A stretch of 5,299 bases of DNA from Candidatus Babelota bacterium (GTDB taxonomy: Bacteria > Babelota > Babeliae > Babelales > Vermiphilaceae), in NCBI GenBank assembly GCA_013213985.1, contig JABSSP010000014.1, positions 1-5,299 of the forward strand, in the 5' to 3' direction. Position 1 is the stretch's first letter; each line of letters begins with the position of its first letter. The notes below the pieces were generated by a model that saw only the letters and a list, made by a program, of their open reading frames with translations, had not been told where the DNA came from and did not search any database. The position numbers and the translations under genes were made by a program. Below, piece after piece: positions 1 to 4,889 of this stretch.

Positions 1-2
1 CT

Positions 3-236
3 ATTTTTCAATTTTTTGAATTTTTTTGGAAGGCTCCTAGGGTGTGCCTGTTGGGTGCTGATACTTTAAAACCAACTGAACTTGAAAAAGAAACTGGTAC
101 ATTTGCGAACTATCAAATGGAGCATGCGCAAACACGTGCCGGTGATTTAAAAAGAACATTTAAATTGATTCCAGGTGCGGCGCACTGGTGGTTTGATGAC
201 GAAGCTATGCGGGAAGCATTTATTGATTCGCTGTAG
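3..236 (+). CDS. C-terminal fragment of a probable alpha/beta-hydrolase (5' end outside window)
   Basis: The reading frame is open from the window edge to TAG at 234-236, so the visible 77 residues are the C-terminal part of a longer protein. A GTG at 42 exists but has no ribosome binding site and sits inside continuous coding sequence, so it is probably not the start. Two segments resemble the end of an alpha/beta-hydrolase fold. A hydrophobic strand followed by LLGADTLKP fits the strand-plus-acid region. FKLIPGAAHWWFDDEAMREAF fits the last strand, with the catalytic His in GAAHWW followed by the terminal helix. The nucleophile Ser region lies outside the window, so the activity cannot be checked. 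A dienelactone-hydrolase-like or other esterase is possible. The fold call is inference from these two segments; that the coding region is real is much surer. Confidence 0.6.
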   Translation: MFQFFEFFWKAPRVCLLGADTLKPTELEKETGTFANYQMEHAQTRAGDLKRTFKLIPGAAHWWFDDEAMREAFIDSL

Positions 237-249
237 TTGTTGATAAGGT

Positions 250-288
250 CCGTTCGTAAAGACCCTTTGACAAGCTCAGGGCGAACGG
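250..288 (+). repeat. Small GC-rich palindromic repeat, copy 1
   Basis: The outer arms CCGTTCG (250-256) and CGAACGG (282-288) are perfect reverse complements, and inner arms CCCT/AGGG flank TTGACAAGCTC. It begins 13 nt after the stop of the upstream hydrolase gene and is followed by an AT-rich stretch with T-runs, so its RNA hairpin could help end that transcript. It matches the inverted copy at 381-422 at 36 of its 39 bases, with two 1-nt gaps. The core CCCTTTGACAAGCTCAGGG belongs to a type of short palindrome that I recall as scattered through many unrelated bacterial genomes; translated on the opposite strand it reads VRPELVKG. That parallel is from memory and not checked. Confidence 0.8.
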
Positions 289-380
289 ATTTTATGATTT
301 TTATATCACAAATTATATACTTTTGAATTACATCCAATAAGTTTTGAATAGCTAATGTAACATCTAAAAAATTTATTTAT

Positions 381-422
381 CCGGTTCGCCCTGAGCTTGT
401 CGAAGGGTTCTTGTCGAACGGG
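381..422 (-). repeat. Small GC-rich palindromic repeat, copy 2 (inverted)
   Basis: This is the reverse-orientation partner of the element at 250-288. Its outer arms are CCGGTTCG (381-388) and CGAACGGG (415-422). The inner stem is CCCT (389-392) with AGGG (404-407). The two copies face each other across 92 nt of AT-rich DNA, so the 250-422 block could also fold into a large cruciform. The copies differ by three substitutions and two single-base gaps, so they are not a very recent duplication. Confidence 0.8.
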
Positions 423-430
423 TACAAAAA

Positions 431-445
431 AGTATCGAAGGATGG
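431..445 (+). repeat. Fragment of a second repeat family (AGTATCGAAGGA)
   Basis: The 12-mer AGTATCGAAGGA at 431-442 recurs exactly at 636-647, where it forms the 3' arm of the hairpin in front of the HIT gene. Here the 5' arm (ATCCTGAG) is not seen and the fragment lies 8 nt after the palindromic repeat ending at 422. It therefore looks like a half-element or composite remnant. Confidence 0.5.
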
Positions 446-467
446 CCTATAAATCCTCCTTTTTAAA

Positions 468-494
468 TTGACGAGTGAGTGGTTTTATTATACT
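468..494 (+). promoter_or_regulatory. Probable sigma70-type promoter of the tRNA-Leu gene
   Basis: TTGACG (468-473) is a good -35 box and TATACT (489-494) a good -10 box, although the 15-nt spacer is shorter than the usual 17. Transcription would start near 501, about 16 nt before the mature tRNA. The run could continue into the HIT gene, since there is no terminator between tRNA and HIT. Confidence 0.5.
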
Positions 495-516
495 CTCAAA
501 TGGGTAATGAAGTATT

Positions 517-603
517 GCCGGGATGGCGAAATTGGTAGACGCACGGGACTCAAAATCCCGCGGTGGTGACACTGTGCCGGTTCGAGTCCGGCTCCCGGCA
601 CCA
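517..603 (+). tRNA. tRNA-Leu (anticodon CAA, reads UUG)
   Basis: This is a complete class II tRNA of 87 nt. The acceptor stem GCCGGGA (517-523) pairs with TCCCGGC (593-599), followed by discriminator A600 and an encoded CCA (601-603). The D-arm contains AAATTGGTAGACGC. The anticodon stem CGGGA/TCCCG (544-548, 556-560) closes a seven-base loop CTCAAAA with anticodon CAA at 551-553. The long variable arm (561-575) is typical of leucine tRNAs. The T-arm GCCGG-TTCGAGT-CCGGC spans 576-592. All stems pair fully as read, so the gene looks functional. CAA is the wobble-C isoacceptor for UUG. Confidence 0.97.
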
Positions 604-605
604 GG

Positions 606-648
606 AATTCATCCTGAGTGATTTGTGCAGCAAATAGTATCGAAGGAG
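606..648 (+). repeat. Repeat-like hairpin carrying the ribosome binding site of the HIT gene
   Basis: Immediately after the tRNA CCA lies a nested hairpin. The outer arms are TCCT (612-615) and AGGA (644-647), with a perfect inner stem ATTTG-TGCAG-CAAAT (621-635). The 3' arm contains AGTATCGAAGGA, found again at 431-442. Its last bases form AAGGAG (643-648), the Shine-Dalgarno sequence of the HIT gene, four bases before the ATG. The four-base outer pairing would cover that site. Whether this is a regulator or just a mobile palindrome that happened to supply an SD is not decided by the sequence. Confidence 0.55.
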
Positions 649-652
649 TAGT

Positions 653-991
653 ATGAATAACGATTGTATTTTTTGCAAAATAATCGCGGGTGATATTCCT
701 GCAGAAATTATTACACAAAATAATGACGTTATTGTTATTAAAGATATTGCTCCAAAAGCTCCAACTCACTATTTAATTATTCCAAAAAAACATATTAAAG
801 ATATTGCATCATTAACCGCTGATGACGACAAAATTGCTGCGTCAATGATTGCTATGGCACAACACATTGCAGGTGATCTTAACGACGGTCAAGACTTCCG
901 TTTGATTATGAATAACGGCAAAAGTGTTGGCCAATCTGTTTTTCATCTTCATTGCCACTATCTTGCTGGCAAAAAAATGACCGATCTCTAG
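653..991 (+). CDS. HIT/HINT-family nucleotide-binding hydrolase
   Basis: This is a 112-residue histidine-triad protein, near the usual 110-120 for the bacterial HinT type. It begins with CIFCKIIAGDIPAE (residues 5-18); the two Cys (5 and 8) together with His47 in PKKH suit the zinc site found in many members. The family signature GQSVFHLHCHYLAG near the C-terminus gives the triad H98-x-H100-x-H102, where the middle His is the catalytic nucleophile. NNGKSVGQS before it contacts the nucleotide phosphate. Family members hydrolyse purine nucleoside phosphoramidates such as AMP-lysine or aminoacyl-AMP, as soluble cytoplasmic dimers. The C-terminus stops shortly after the triad (GKKMTDL). The start is set by AAGGAG at 643-648. 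It lies 49 nt downstream of tRNA-Leu and could be co-transcribed with it. Confidence 0.95.
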   Translation: MNNDCIFCKIIAGDIPAEIITQNNDVIVIKDIAPKAPTHYLIIPKKHIKDIASLTADDDKIAASMIAMAQHIAGDLNDGQDFRLIMNNGKSVGQSVFHLHCHYLAGKKMTDL

Positions 992-1005
992 TGGATTATT
1001 TTTTA

Positions 1006-1035
1006 TTGATTTATAATCATCCTTATTTGTAAAAT
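1006..1035 (+). promoter_or_regulatory. Possible promoter for the anchored alpha/beta-hydrolase
   Basis: TTGATT (1006-1011) and TAAAAT (1030-1035) are spaced by 18 nt in the HIT-hydrolase gap, giving a start near 1042 and a leader of about 40 nt. In such AT-rich DNA, boxes like these occur by chance, so this is a weak call. Confidence 0.3.
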
Positions 1036-1082
1036 AAAACTATATTGTTAAAAAACAGTTGAGATTTTTAGGGGGTATTATT

Positions 1083-1988
1083 GTGAATCGAATAAAAAAG
1101 ATCTTTTATTATATTTTTACACTACTCATAATACTTGTTATATCTGCTATTGGAATTTAATATCGTCTTATCAAAACTACATGTTCTCGTGCACTTGTTT
1201 CACCTGAAAAACAAGCACGCATTGTGCAAAAAAGAAACATACTTATCAACGAACTTGGCGGTCATCCAGTTTCATTTTCTACTTCGGATGGAATAAAAAT
1301 TTCAGGGCTATTGTTTAGGCGACCAAATACAAAAAAAGTTATCATTGCAGCTCATGGATATTTTTCGAATAAAGAAGGCATGATGCATGTTGTTGATATG
1401 TTTCCTAACGATCATGTGTTGTTGTTCGATTTTAGAGGCCACGGTCAAAGTAGTGGAAACATTATTTCAATTGGTTACCATGAGCGCAAAGACATTGCTG
1501 CTGCGGTCGAGTTTTTAAAACAAAATGGAATTGTAAATTCATTGCCGTTGATTGGCATTGGTAATTCCATGGGTAGCGCTACACTTATTGGTTCTGCCGC
1601 GCAAGATGTTCCGTTTGATCTATTAGTGTTAGATTCGTCATTTGCCAAACTTGAAAAACAATTAGATGATACGTTTACAGCCCGTACAGGTTTGCCTAAA
1701 AAGCCATTTTTACCGATCGCAATGCAGCTGTGTTATTACATGGGTGGTGGCATTGTTCAAGATGTTAATCCTGTGCAATGGATTAAACAAGTGAACATTC
1801 CTGTTTTAATAATTCATTCTGATATCGACGAACTGGTACCTATTTTTGATGCAAAAACTATGTATAACAATGCAAACAAACCAAAAAAATTATGGATCGT
1901 TTCAGATGCTAAGCACGGAGATGCGTGGAAACTCGATTACGAACATTATAAAAAGACGATCACTAACTTTATCGCACACTATCTATAA
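1083..1988 (+). pseudogene. Membrane-anchored alpha/beta-hydrolase interrupted by an in-frame TAA
   Basis: A strong ribosome binding site (AGGGGGT, 1070-1076) precedes GTG at 1083. That frame encodes a basic start (MNRIKK) and a hydrophobic segment IFYYIFTLLIILVISAIGI, then meets TAA at 1158-1160. The same frame reopens at once and runs to TAA at 1986-1988. The catalytic domain is complete. Counting from GTG 1224 it has: oxyanion-region HG (44-45); FDFRGHGQSSG (68-78); nucleophile elbow GIGNSMGSA with Ser115; acid Asp202 in HSDIDELVP; and His231 in AKHGDAW. This resembles anchored BEM46/YfhR-like esterases and S33-type hydrolases; the substrate is unknown. GTG 1224 has no SD and would lose the anchor, so it is a poor natural start. 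The stop may be a real nonsense mutation, a sequencing error, or be bypassed. Apart from this codon the gene looks intact. Confidence 0.75.
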
Positions 1989-1995
1989 TGAGTGA

Positions 1996-2976
1996 TTATT
2001 GATCAGTGTGCATTGGTTCACTGCTACTTTGATCAAATTTAGGTTGTTTTGCCATTTTTTTTTGTGCTTTTTTTTTCTTCTTCTTGTCTTTGGATTCCTT
2101 GTGCAAACAATCTTTCAAGTGGCGGCAATTTTTTAGGTTCCTCCTCCTTATTTCTCCCGGAATAGTAGATCTTTCCGAGCTATAATTGTGCTACCGCTTT
2201 TGATCCTGGATCAACATTTTGTTTAGTAGTTACGTGCTTGCGCATAGTCTTGAGCTACCGCTAGATAATTTCGAGTCGTGCTTGCGCTTCTGCTTTTGCT
2301 TTTAGATTAAGATTTTGATCAGCAGCTACTCGTAGTAGTGACGTACTCGTTCATAGTCTTGATCTGCTCCATCTCCGAGTTGTACTTGTGCTGCTGCTAG
2401 ATCATTACCATAATTTCCTGTGAAAATAGTGTGATAATTCTGAGCATTGGGACCAAACAGATTGTCACTATTAGCAAAGTAATTAAGTTGTTGGGTAACA
2501 GGATTAAAACGATAATACTCAATAGGCCTATTGGCAGGTTCTCTATTTATAGGGTTGGTTAGAAGGGCTAGGCCTGGATTCTGATTAGTGAATGGATATG
2601 CAAAACGCCCATCGGTTAAAAGGTTATGATTTAGTAAGTGTGCATCAAAAAAGTGACCGTTTTCTGCTTGATTGCTACGAGTTACAACGCGTGCAATTAT
2701 CCATTCTTTATTTTCATTGCTCTTAGCTGTTTCTAGTTCTTGGAATGTCGAGAGGGAAAAAGTTTCATTCTCATCACGTGATATCTGATGTTGGCCACCT
2801 TCACGTAAATTAACAATGAAAGGTTCAAGTTCTATTTCTGCCGGGGCATTAGGTTCATAAACAGGGTGTTCATGGGCAGGTTACAGTGTTGCACCCGCCT
2901 CATCCATTGCAGTTAGCTGGCCCGGTATTATGCAAACCAGATAAACAAATAATAATTTGTTAAATACATGCTTCAT
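1996..2976 (-). pseudogene. Decayed secreted Sel1-repeat protein, possibly with a U-box-like region
   Basis: The start ATG at 2976 follows AGAGGA (2986-2991) and a signal peptide (MKHVFNKLLFVYLVCIIPGQ, cleavage near LTA). Codon 32 is TAA (2881-2883). The frame then stays open for 184 codons (33-216) with no ATG, GTG or TTG, and meets TAG at 2326-2328. Residues about 92-165 include FDAHLL, NPINREP and IEYYRFNP, loosely like a U-box (inference). From residue 192, Sel1-type sequence appears: AAAQVQLG and DQDYERVRHYYE. Skipping one base gives VAADQNLNLKAKAEAQARL; another frame gives LAVAQDYAQARNY; a third gives KQNVDPGSKAVAQL-stop-LGKIYYSG, where the stop (2180-2182) fits CAG to TAG. DY-to-DY spacing across the repair is exactly 36 residues, the Sel1 unit length. 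The likely old C-terminus is KFDQSSSEPMHTDQ, ending at TAA 1996-1998. Sel1 proteins act as protein-binding scaffolds, often in host interaction. Confidence 0.85.
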
Positions 2977-3090
2977 ATTTACGTATCCTCTATTTTCAAA
3001 AAAAAATAAATGCTTCATTTCTAATTTAGCAATTTTTATTTTTGTAAGTCTAGTAGTTTAATATATTAATGAGTCAAAGCTACGACATGA

Positions 3091-3447
3091 TCAGTGAAAG
3101 CATGCGTTGCCGTGCTTTTTCCAGTTTTTTTGCTCTTGGTAAGAGGGCTGATGAGAAGGATCTTGAAAGATGAAGTACCCACACCCTAAGTGGTGAGGAA
3201 AAATACGATACAGTACGAAATGAGATTTTTCCTTCATGGCAATTGATTTTGTAGAAGGACTTATCATGGCTCTATTGGACTTATATTCCAGCTGCTGTGG
3301 TAGTGCAGGAGGGTGTATTGGGTGTCGAGAAAAATCAAGCATGATTTGGGCTGCCTTGATATCCTCACTTTGAACCATTGGCACGAGCAGTGTGGGATAT
3401 AAGAATAGTATTGCAAAAAAAGTGAGACATTGGTGAAAGCTCATCAT
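3091..3447 (-). CDS. Small exported protein of unknown function
   Basis: I do not recognise this 118-residue protein. It starts at ATG 3447 with AGAGGGA six bases upstream; a second ATG follows directly. The N-terminus is a clear signal peptide: a hydrophobic stretch FFAILFLYPTLLVPM ending at about VQS before EDIKAAQ. The rest is polar and basic, rich in His, Pro and Lys, with HPIHPPALPQQLEY near the middle and GCGYFIF further on. It ends in a basic tail, NWKKHGNACFH. No transmembrane segment is seen after the signal, so a periplasmic or secreted protein is likely. It lies divergent to the small gene at 3592 and 115 nt upstream of the decayed Sel1 gene on the same strand. A good SD and signal peptide support a real gene, though it may be the remnant of something longer. 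Confidence 0.65.
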   Translation of the reverse strand: MMSFHQCLTFFAILFLYPTLLVPMVQSEDIKAAQIMLDFSRHPIHPPALPQQLEYKSNRAMISPSTKSIAMKEKSHFVLYRIFPHHLGCGYFIFQDPSHQPSYQEQKNWKKHGNACFH

Positions 3448-3482
3448 ATAAATTCCCTCTATAGTATAACGTGCCGCTTTTC

Positions 3483-3515
3483 CTTATAACGAGTGCTTAT
3501 CTTTGGACAATTGTC
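3483..3515 (-). promoter_or_regulatory. Possible promoter with overlapping palindrome in a divergent gap
   Basis: On the - strand TTGTCC (3505-3510) and TATAAG (3483-3488) are spaced by 16 nt and would drive the exported protein starting at 3447. The -35 box overlaps the perfect 10-bp palindrome GACAATTGTC (3506-3515), which extends to TTTGACAATTGTC-CAAA with one extra base. A dimeric regulator bound there could affect both divergent genes. Evidence is sequence pattern only. Confidence 0.35.
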
Positions 3516-3523
3516 AAATTGAG

Positions 3524-3551
3524 TTGATAATTTGAGGCAGATTATTATGCT
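3524..3551 (+). promoter_or_regulatory. Possible promoter of the small membrane protein gene
   Basis: TTGATA (3524-3529) and TATGCT (3546-3551), 16 nt apart, lie about 40 nt before the ATG at 3592. The -35 box is nine bases from the GACAATTGTC palindrome. This is a moderate match in AT-rich DNA. Confidence 0.35.
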
Positions 3552-3591
3552 CATAAAAAATGCCCATATATAACTTAATTAGGAGTATCTT

Positions 3592-3810
3592 ATGAAACCA
3601 GTATATGCCTTGTGGTTTGTTTCAATGTTGTGTTGTGGAATTTCTTTACACTCTATACAAGGAGATATAAAACAAAAGAAAGCTGCTATCAAACGCAACA
3701 AGCAAAACCATGTACCGCAATCAGATTATTCTTGGCGTGAAGATGGCAAAAAAATAGTGGCAGGAACTGCCGTAGCTGTAACACTGGTTTTATGTGACTA
3801 TTTAGTTTAA
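3592..3810 (+). CDS. Small two-segment membrane protein of unknown function
   Basis: This is a 72-residue protein with ATG at 3592 and AGGAG (3581-3585) at ideal spacing. Residues 4-22 (VYALWFVSMLCCGISLHSI) are hydrophobic and act as a signal peptide or first membrane segment. A strongly basic middle follows (KQKKAAIKRNKQN, residues 28-40). A second hydrophobic stretch, IVAGTAVAVTLVLCDYL (55-71), reaches the C-terminus. The layout fits a small inner-membrane protein with a basic loop, or an exported peptide with a C-terminal anchor. I do not recognise a family. The clear SD and two hydrophobic segments argue that it is translated. Confidence 0.6.
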   Translation: MKPVYALWFVSMLCCGISLHSIQGDIKQKKAAIKRNKQNHVPQSDYSWREDGKKIVAGTAVAVTLVLCDYLV

Positions 3811-3854
3811 TGGTCATGTGGATTAAAAAAATAATAATCTAATTTCTTTTGCTA

Positions 3855-3883
3855 TTGGTTGATTCTTTCATAAAGGGTATACT
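3855..3883 (+). promoter_or_regulatory. Probable promoter of the exported protein at 3926
   Basis: TTGGTT (3855-3860) and a strong -10 TATACT (3878-3883) are separated by exactly 17 nt. Transcription would start near 3890, giving a leader of about 35 nt that contains the GGGGGG SD but places the ATG at 3899 too close to the 5' end to be a good start. Confidence 0.5.
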
Positions 3884-3925
3884 AGGCTGAATACCAAAAT
3901 GTGGCATAAAAAGCTGGGGGGTAGT

Positions 3926-4312
3926 ATGCAGTTGTCAAAGTATGGTTTAGTTTTGTTATGTGTAAGTTTTGGTTGTTTTGCATCCGAGCAACCTATAGTT
4001 GATCAGAATATTAAATCTAGAGCCCTTGCACTCCTTACAGATGGTCTTTCAGAAGCATTAACAGATGGTCTTTCAGAAGCATTAGAGGAATGTTCCGAAA
4101 ATCAAGCACGATTAATTGTTGATTTGGATACGCAGGTGCGTGTGTATGGTAAGATATATCTTCATGAGCGTCAGAAATGGATGATGACTCATATGCCTCA
4201 TGATCTAAAAGAAGTTGTAAAGATAAAATATCATCTTAATGATGGCATTGATAAAAAAAATAAATGCAAAACTTTTTATAAAGACCATATAGAACAGGTC
4301 CTGTTTAGATAG
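3926..4312 (+). CDS. Exported protein of unknown function with a duplicated 8-residue unit
   Basis: I chose ATG 3926 (128 residues) over the in-frame ATG 3899 because GGGGGG (3916-3921) precedes it and translation then begins directly with a signal peptide, MQLSKYGLVLLCVSFGCFAS, with probable cleavage after CFA. From 3899 nine charged residues would precede the signal. The Cys in SFGC does not make a good lipobox. The mature protein has TDGLSEAL twice in tandem (residues 38-45 and 46-53), inside a predicted amphipathic helix that runs on through EECSENQARL. The C-terminal half is basic, with KKNKCKTFYKDHIEQVLFR at the end. No family is recognised. A promoter in front and an intrinsic terminator 14 nt behind the stop define a single-gene transcript. 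Confidence 0.7.
   Translation: MQLSKYGLVLLCVSFGCFASEQPIVDQNIKSRALALLTDGLSEALTDGLSEALEECSENQARLIVDLDTQVRVYGKIYLHERQKWMMTHMPHDLKEVVKIKYHLNDGIDKKNKCKTFYKDHIEQVLFR
4037..4084 (+). repeat. Perfect 24-bp tandem duplication inside a coding region
   Basis: The unit ACAGATGGTCTTTCAGAAGC plus ATTA occurs at 4037-4060 and again at 4061-4084 without a mismatch. It is a multiple of three, so it adds eight residues (TDGLSEAL) and keeps the frame. Exact identity at synonymous positions shows a recent slippage-type duplication. Confidence 0.95.
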
Positions 4313-4325
4313 AACGTAAAAGATT

Positions 4326-4352
4326 CCCTCGGTTTTTATCCCGAGGATTTTT
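4326..4352 (+). terminator. Intrinsic terminator of the exported-protein gene
   Basis: CCTCGG (4327-4332) pairs with CCGAGG (4341-4346) around an eight-base loop, followed by A and TTTTT (4348-4352). It starts 14 nt after the stop at 4312. On the opposite strand the hairpin is followed by GAATCTTTT, so it is at best a weak terminator for the converging pseudogene. Confidence 0.85.
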
Positions 4353-4403
4353 CCATACTGTTTTGATTATTGGTTTGATGAACTATTGCTAGAAAAGCTG
4401 TTG

Positions 4404-4884
4404 CTAGAAATTTTTACTTTTCTCCTCAATGATTCTGGATGGGGATATTTTCGTGTTTTGAGCAAGGGTAAACAAGTTTAGAAATAGTGTATCGCGTTGT
4501 AGTGCCAGATCACGGTTGATGTGACGTAATCGAGTTATACGAGCATCTATTTCACAAGTTTTTTTATACTCCTCGCGTTCAACGGCATCTTCATAATCGT
4601 ATGGTAAAACTAACAGTTCTAAGCTATTGGATTCTGCCTGTTTTACTTTATCGCGTCCATAATATTCTTGTAATAAATGAAAACCAAAAACTGATCCAAT
4701 AATAAATGCATCAACACCGGTGGCCGTCATGCCAAAAAGTGAAATTGTTTTGGTGACAAAAAGGTTAGCTAAAATCGTTTGTAAGGCAATAAAGCAAACG
4801 AGTGCGGTGGCAACTCCACCAAAGTGCGAGTAATGCGCTAGCGCTTACAATTGATGTGTGTAAAAGGAAAATAAGTTCATTCAC
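4404..4884 (-). pseudogene. Broken queuosine-precursor transporter (YhhQ family) with an unrelated fused tail
   Basis: GTG at 4884 begins MNELIFLLHTSIVSASALLAL, typical of the N-terminus of this family (COG1738, DUF165). In frame it then runs into nonsense and stops after 39 codons. Skipping one base in the CTTT at 4824-4821 restores GGVATALVCFIALQTILANL, then VTKTISLFGMTATGVDAFII and GSVFGFHLLQEYYGRDKVKQ. This is the expected run of the family's first membrane helices with its LLQEYYG motif. Family members carry 7-deazaguanine queuosine precursors across the inner membrane and have about 200-230 residues with six or so helices. Here similarity ends after KQA (near 4635). A charged 76-residue tail (VEREEYKKTCEIDARITRLR, coiled-coil-like) follows to TAG at 4404-4406. 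A shorter frame from ATG 4730 spans the junction. The gene starts five bases after the trhO stop, so they were probably one operon. Confidence 0.75.
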
Positions 4885-4889
4885 TGTTT

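Noticed and set aside
113..337. Leftward open frame containing VRPELVKG
   Set aside because: It runs antisense to the hydrolase C-terminus and across the palindromic repeat. The peptide is just the repeat translated, not evidence for a gene.
250..442. CRISPR array
   Set aside because: Only two copies, in opposite orientation, each self-palindromic; no regular spacers and no cas genes.
451..465. Strong SD-like AAAGGAGG on the - strand
   Set aside because: No start codon follows at a usable distance on that strand.
488..769. Leftward open frame of 93 codons covering the tRNA and the start of the HIT gene
   Set aside because: It overlaps a fully paired tRNA and a clear HIT-family gene; it is a shadow frame.
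994..1018. Hairpin GATTAT/ATAATC after the HIT gene as a terminator
   Set aside because: The stem is only six A/T-rich pairs with a 13-nt loop; too weak to claim.
3097..3120. Hairpin AAAGCA/TGCTTT with a T-run on the + strand
   Set aside because: It lies inside the coding end of the leftward exported-protein gene, and no + strand gene ends nearby. On the - strand no T-run follows.
3899..3925. Upstream ATG at 3899 as start of the exported protein
   Set aside because: It lacks an SD, lies about nine bases after the predicted transcription start, and would put nine charged residues before the signal peptide.
4386..4410. Direct repeat TTGCTAGAAA (4386-4395, 4401-4410)
   Set aside because: Ten bases in AT-rich DNA with no accompanying structure; likely chance.
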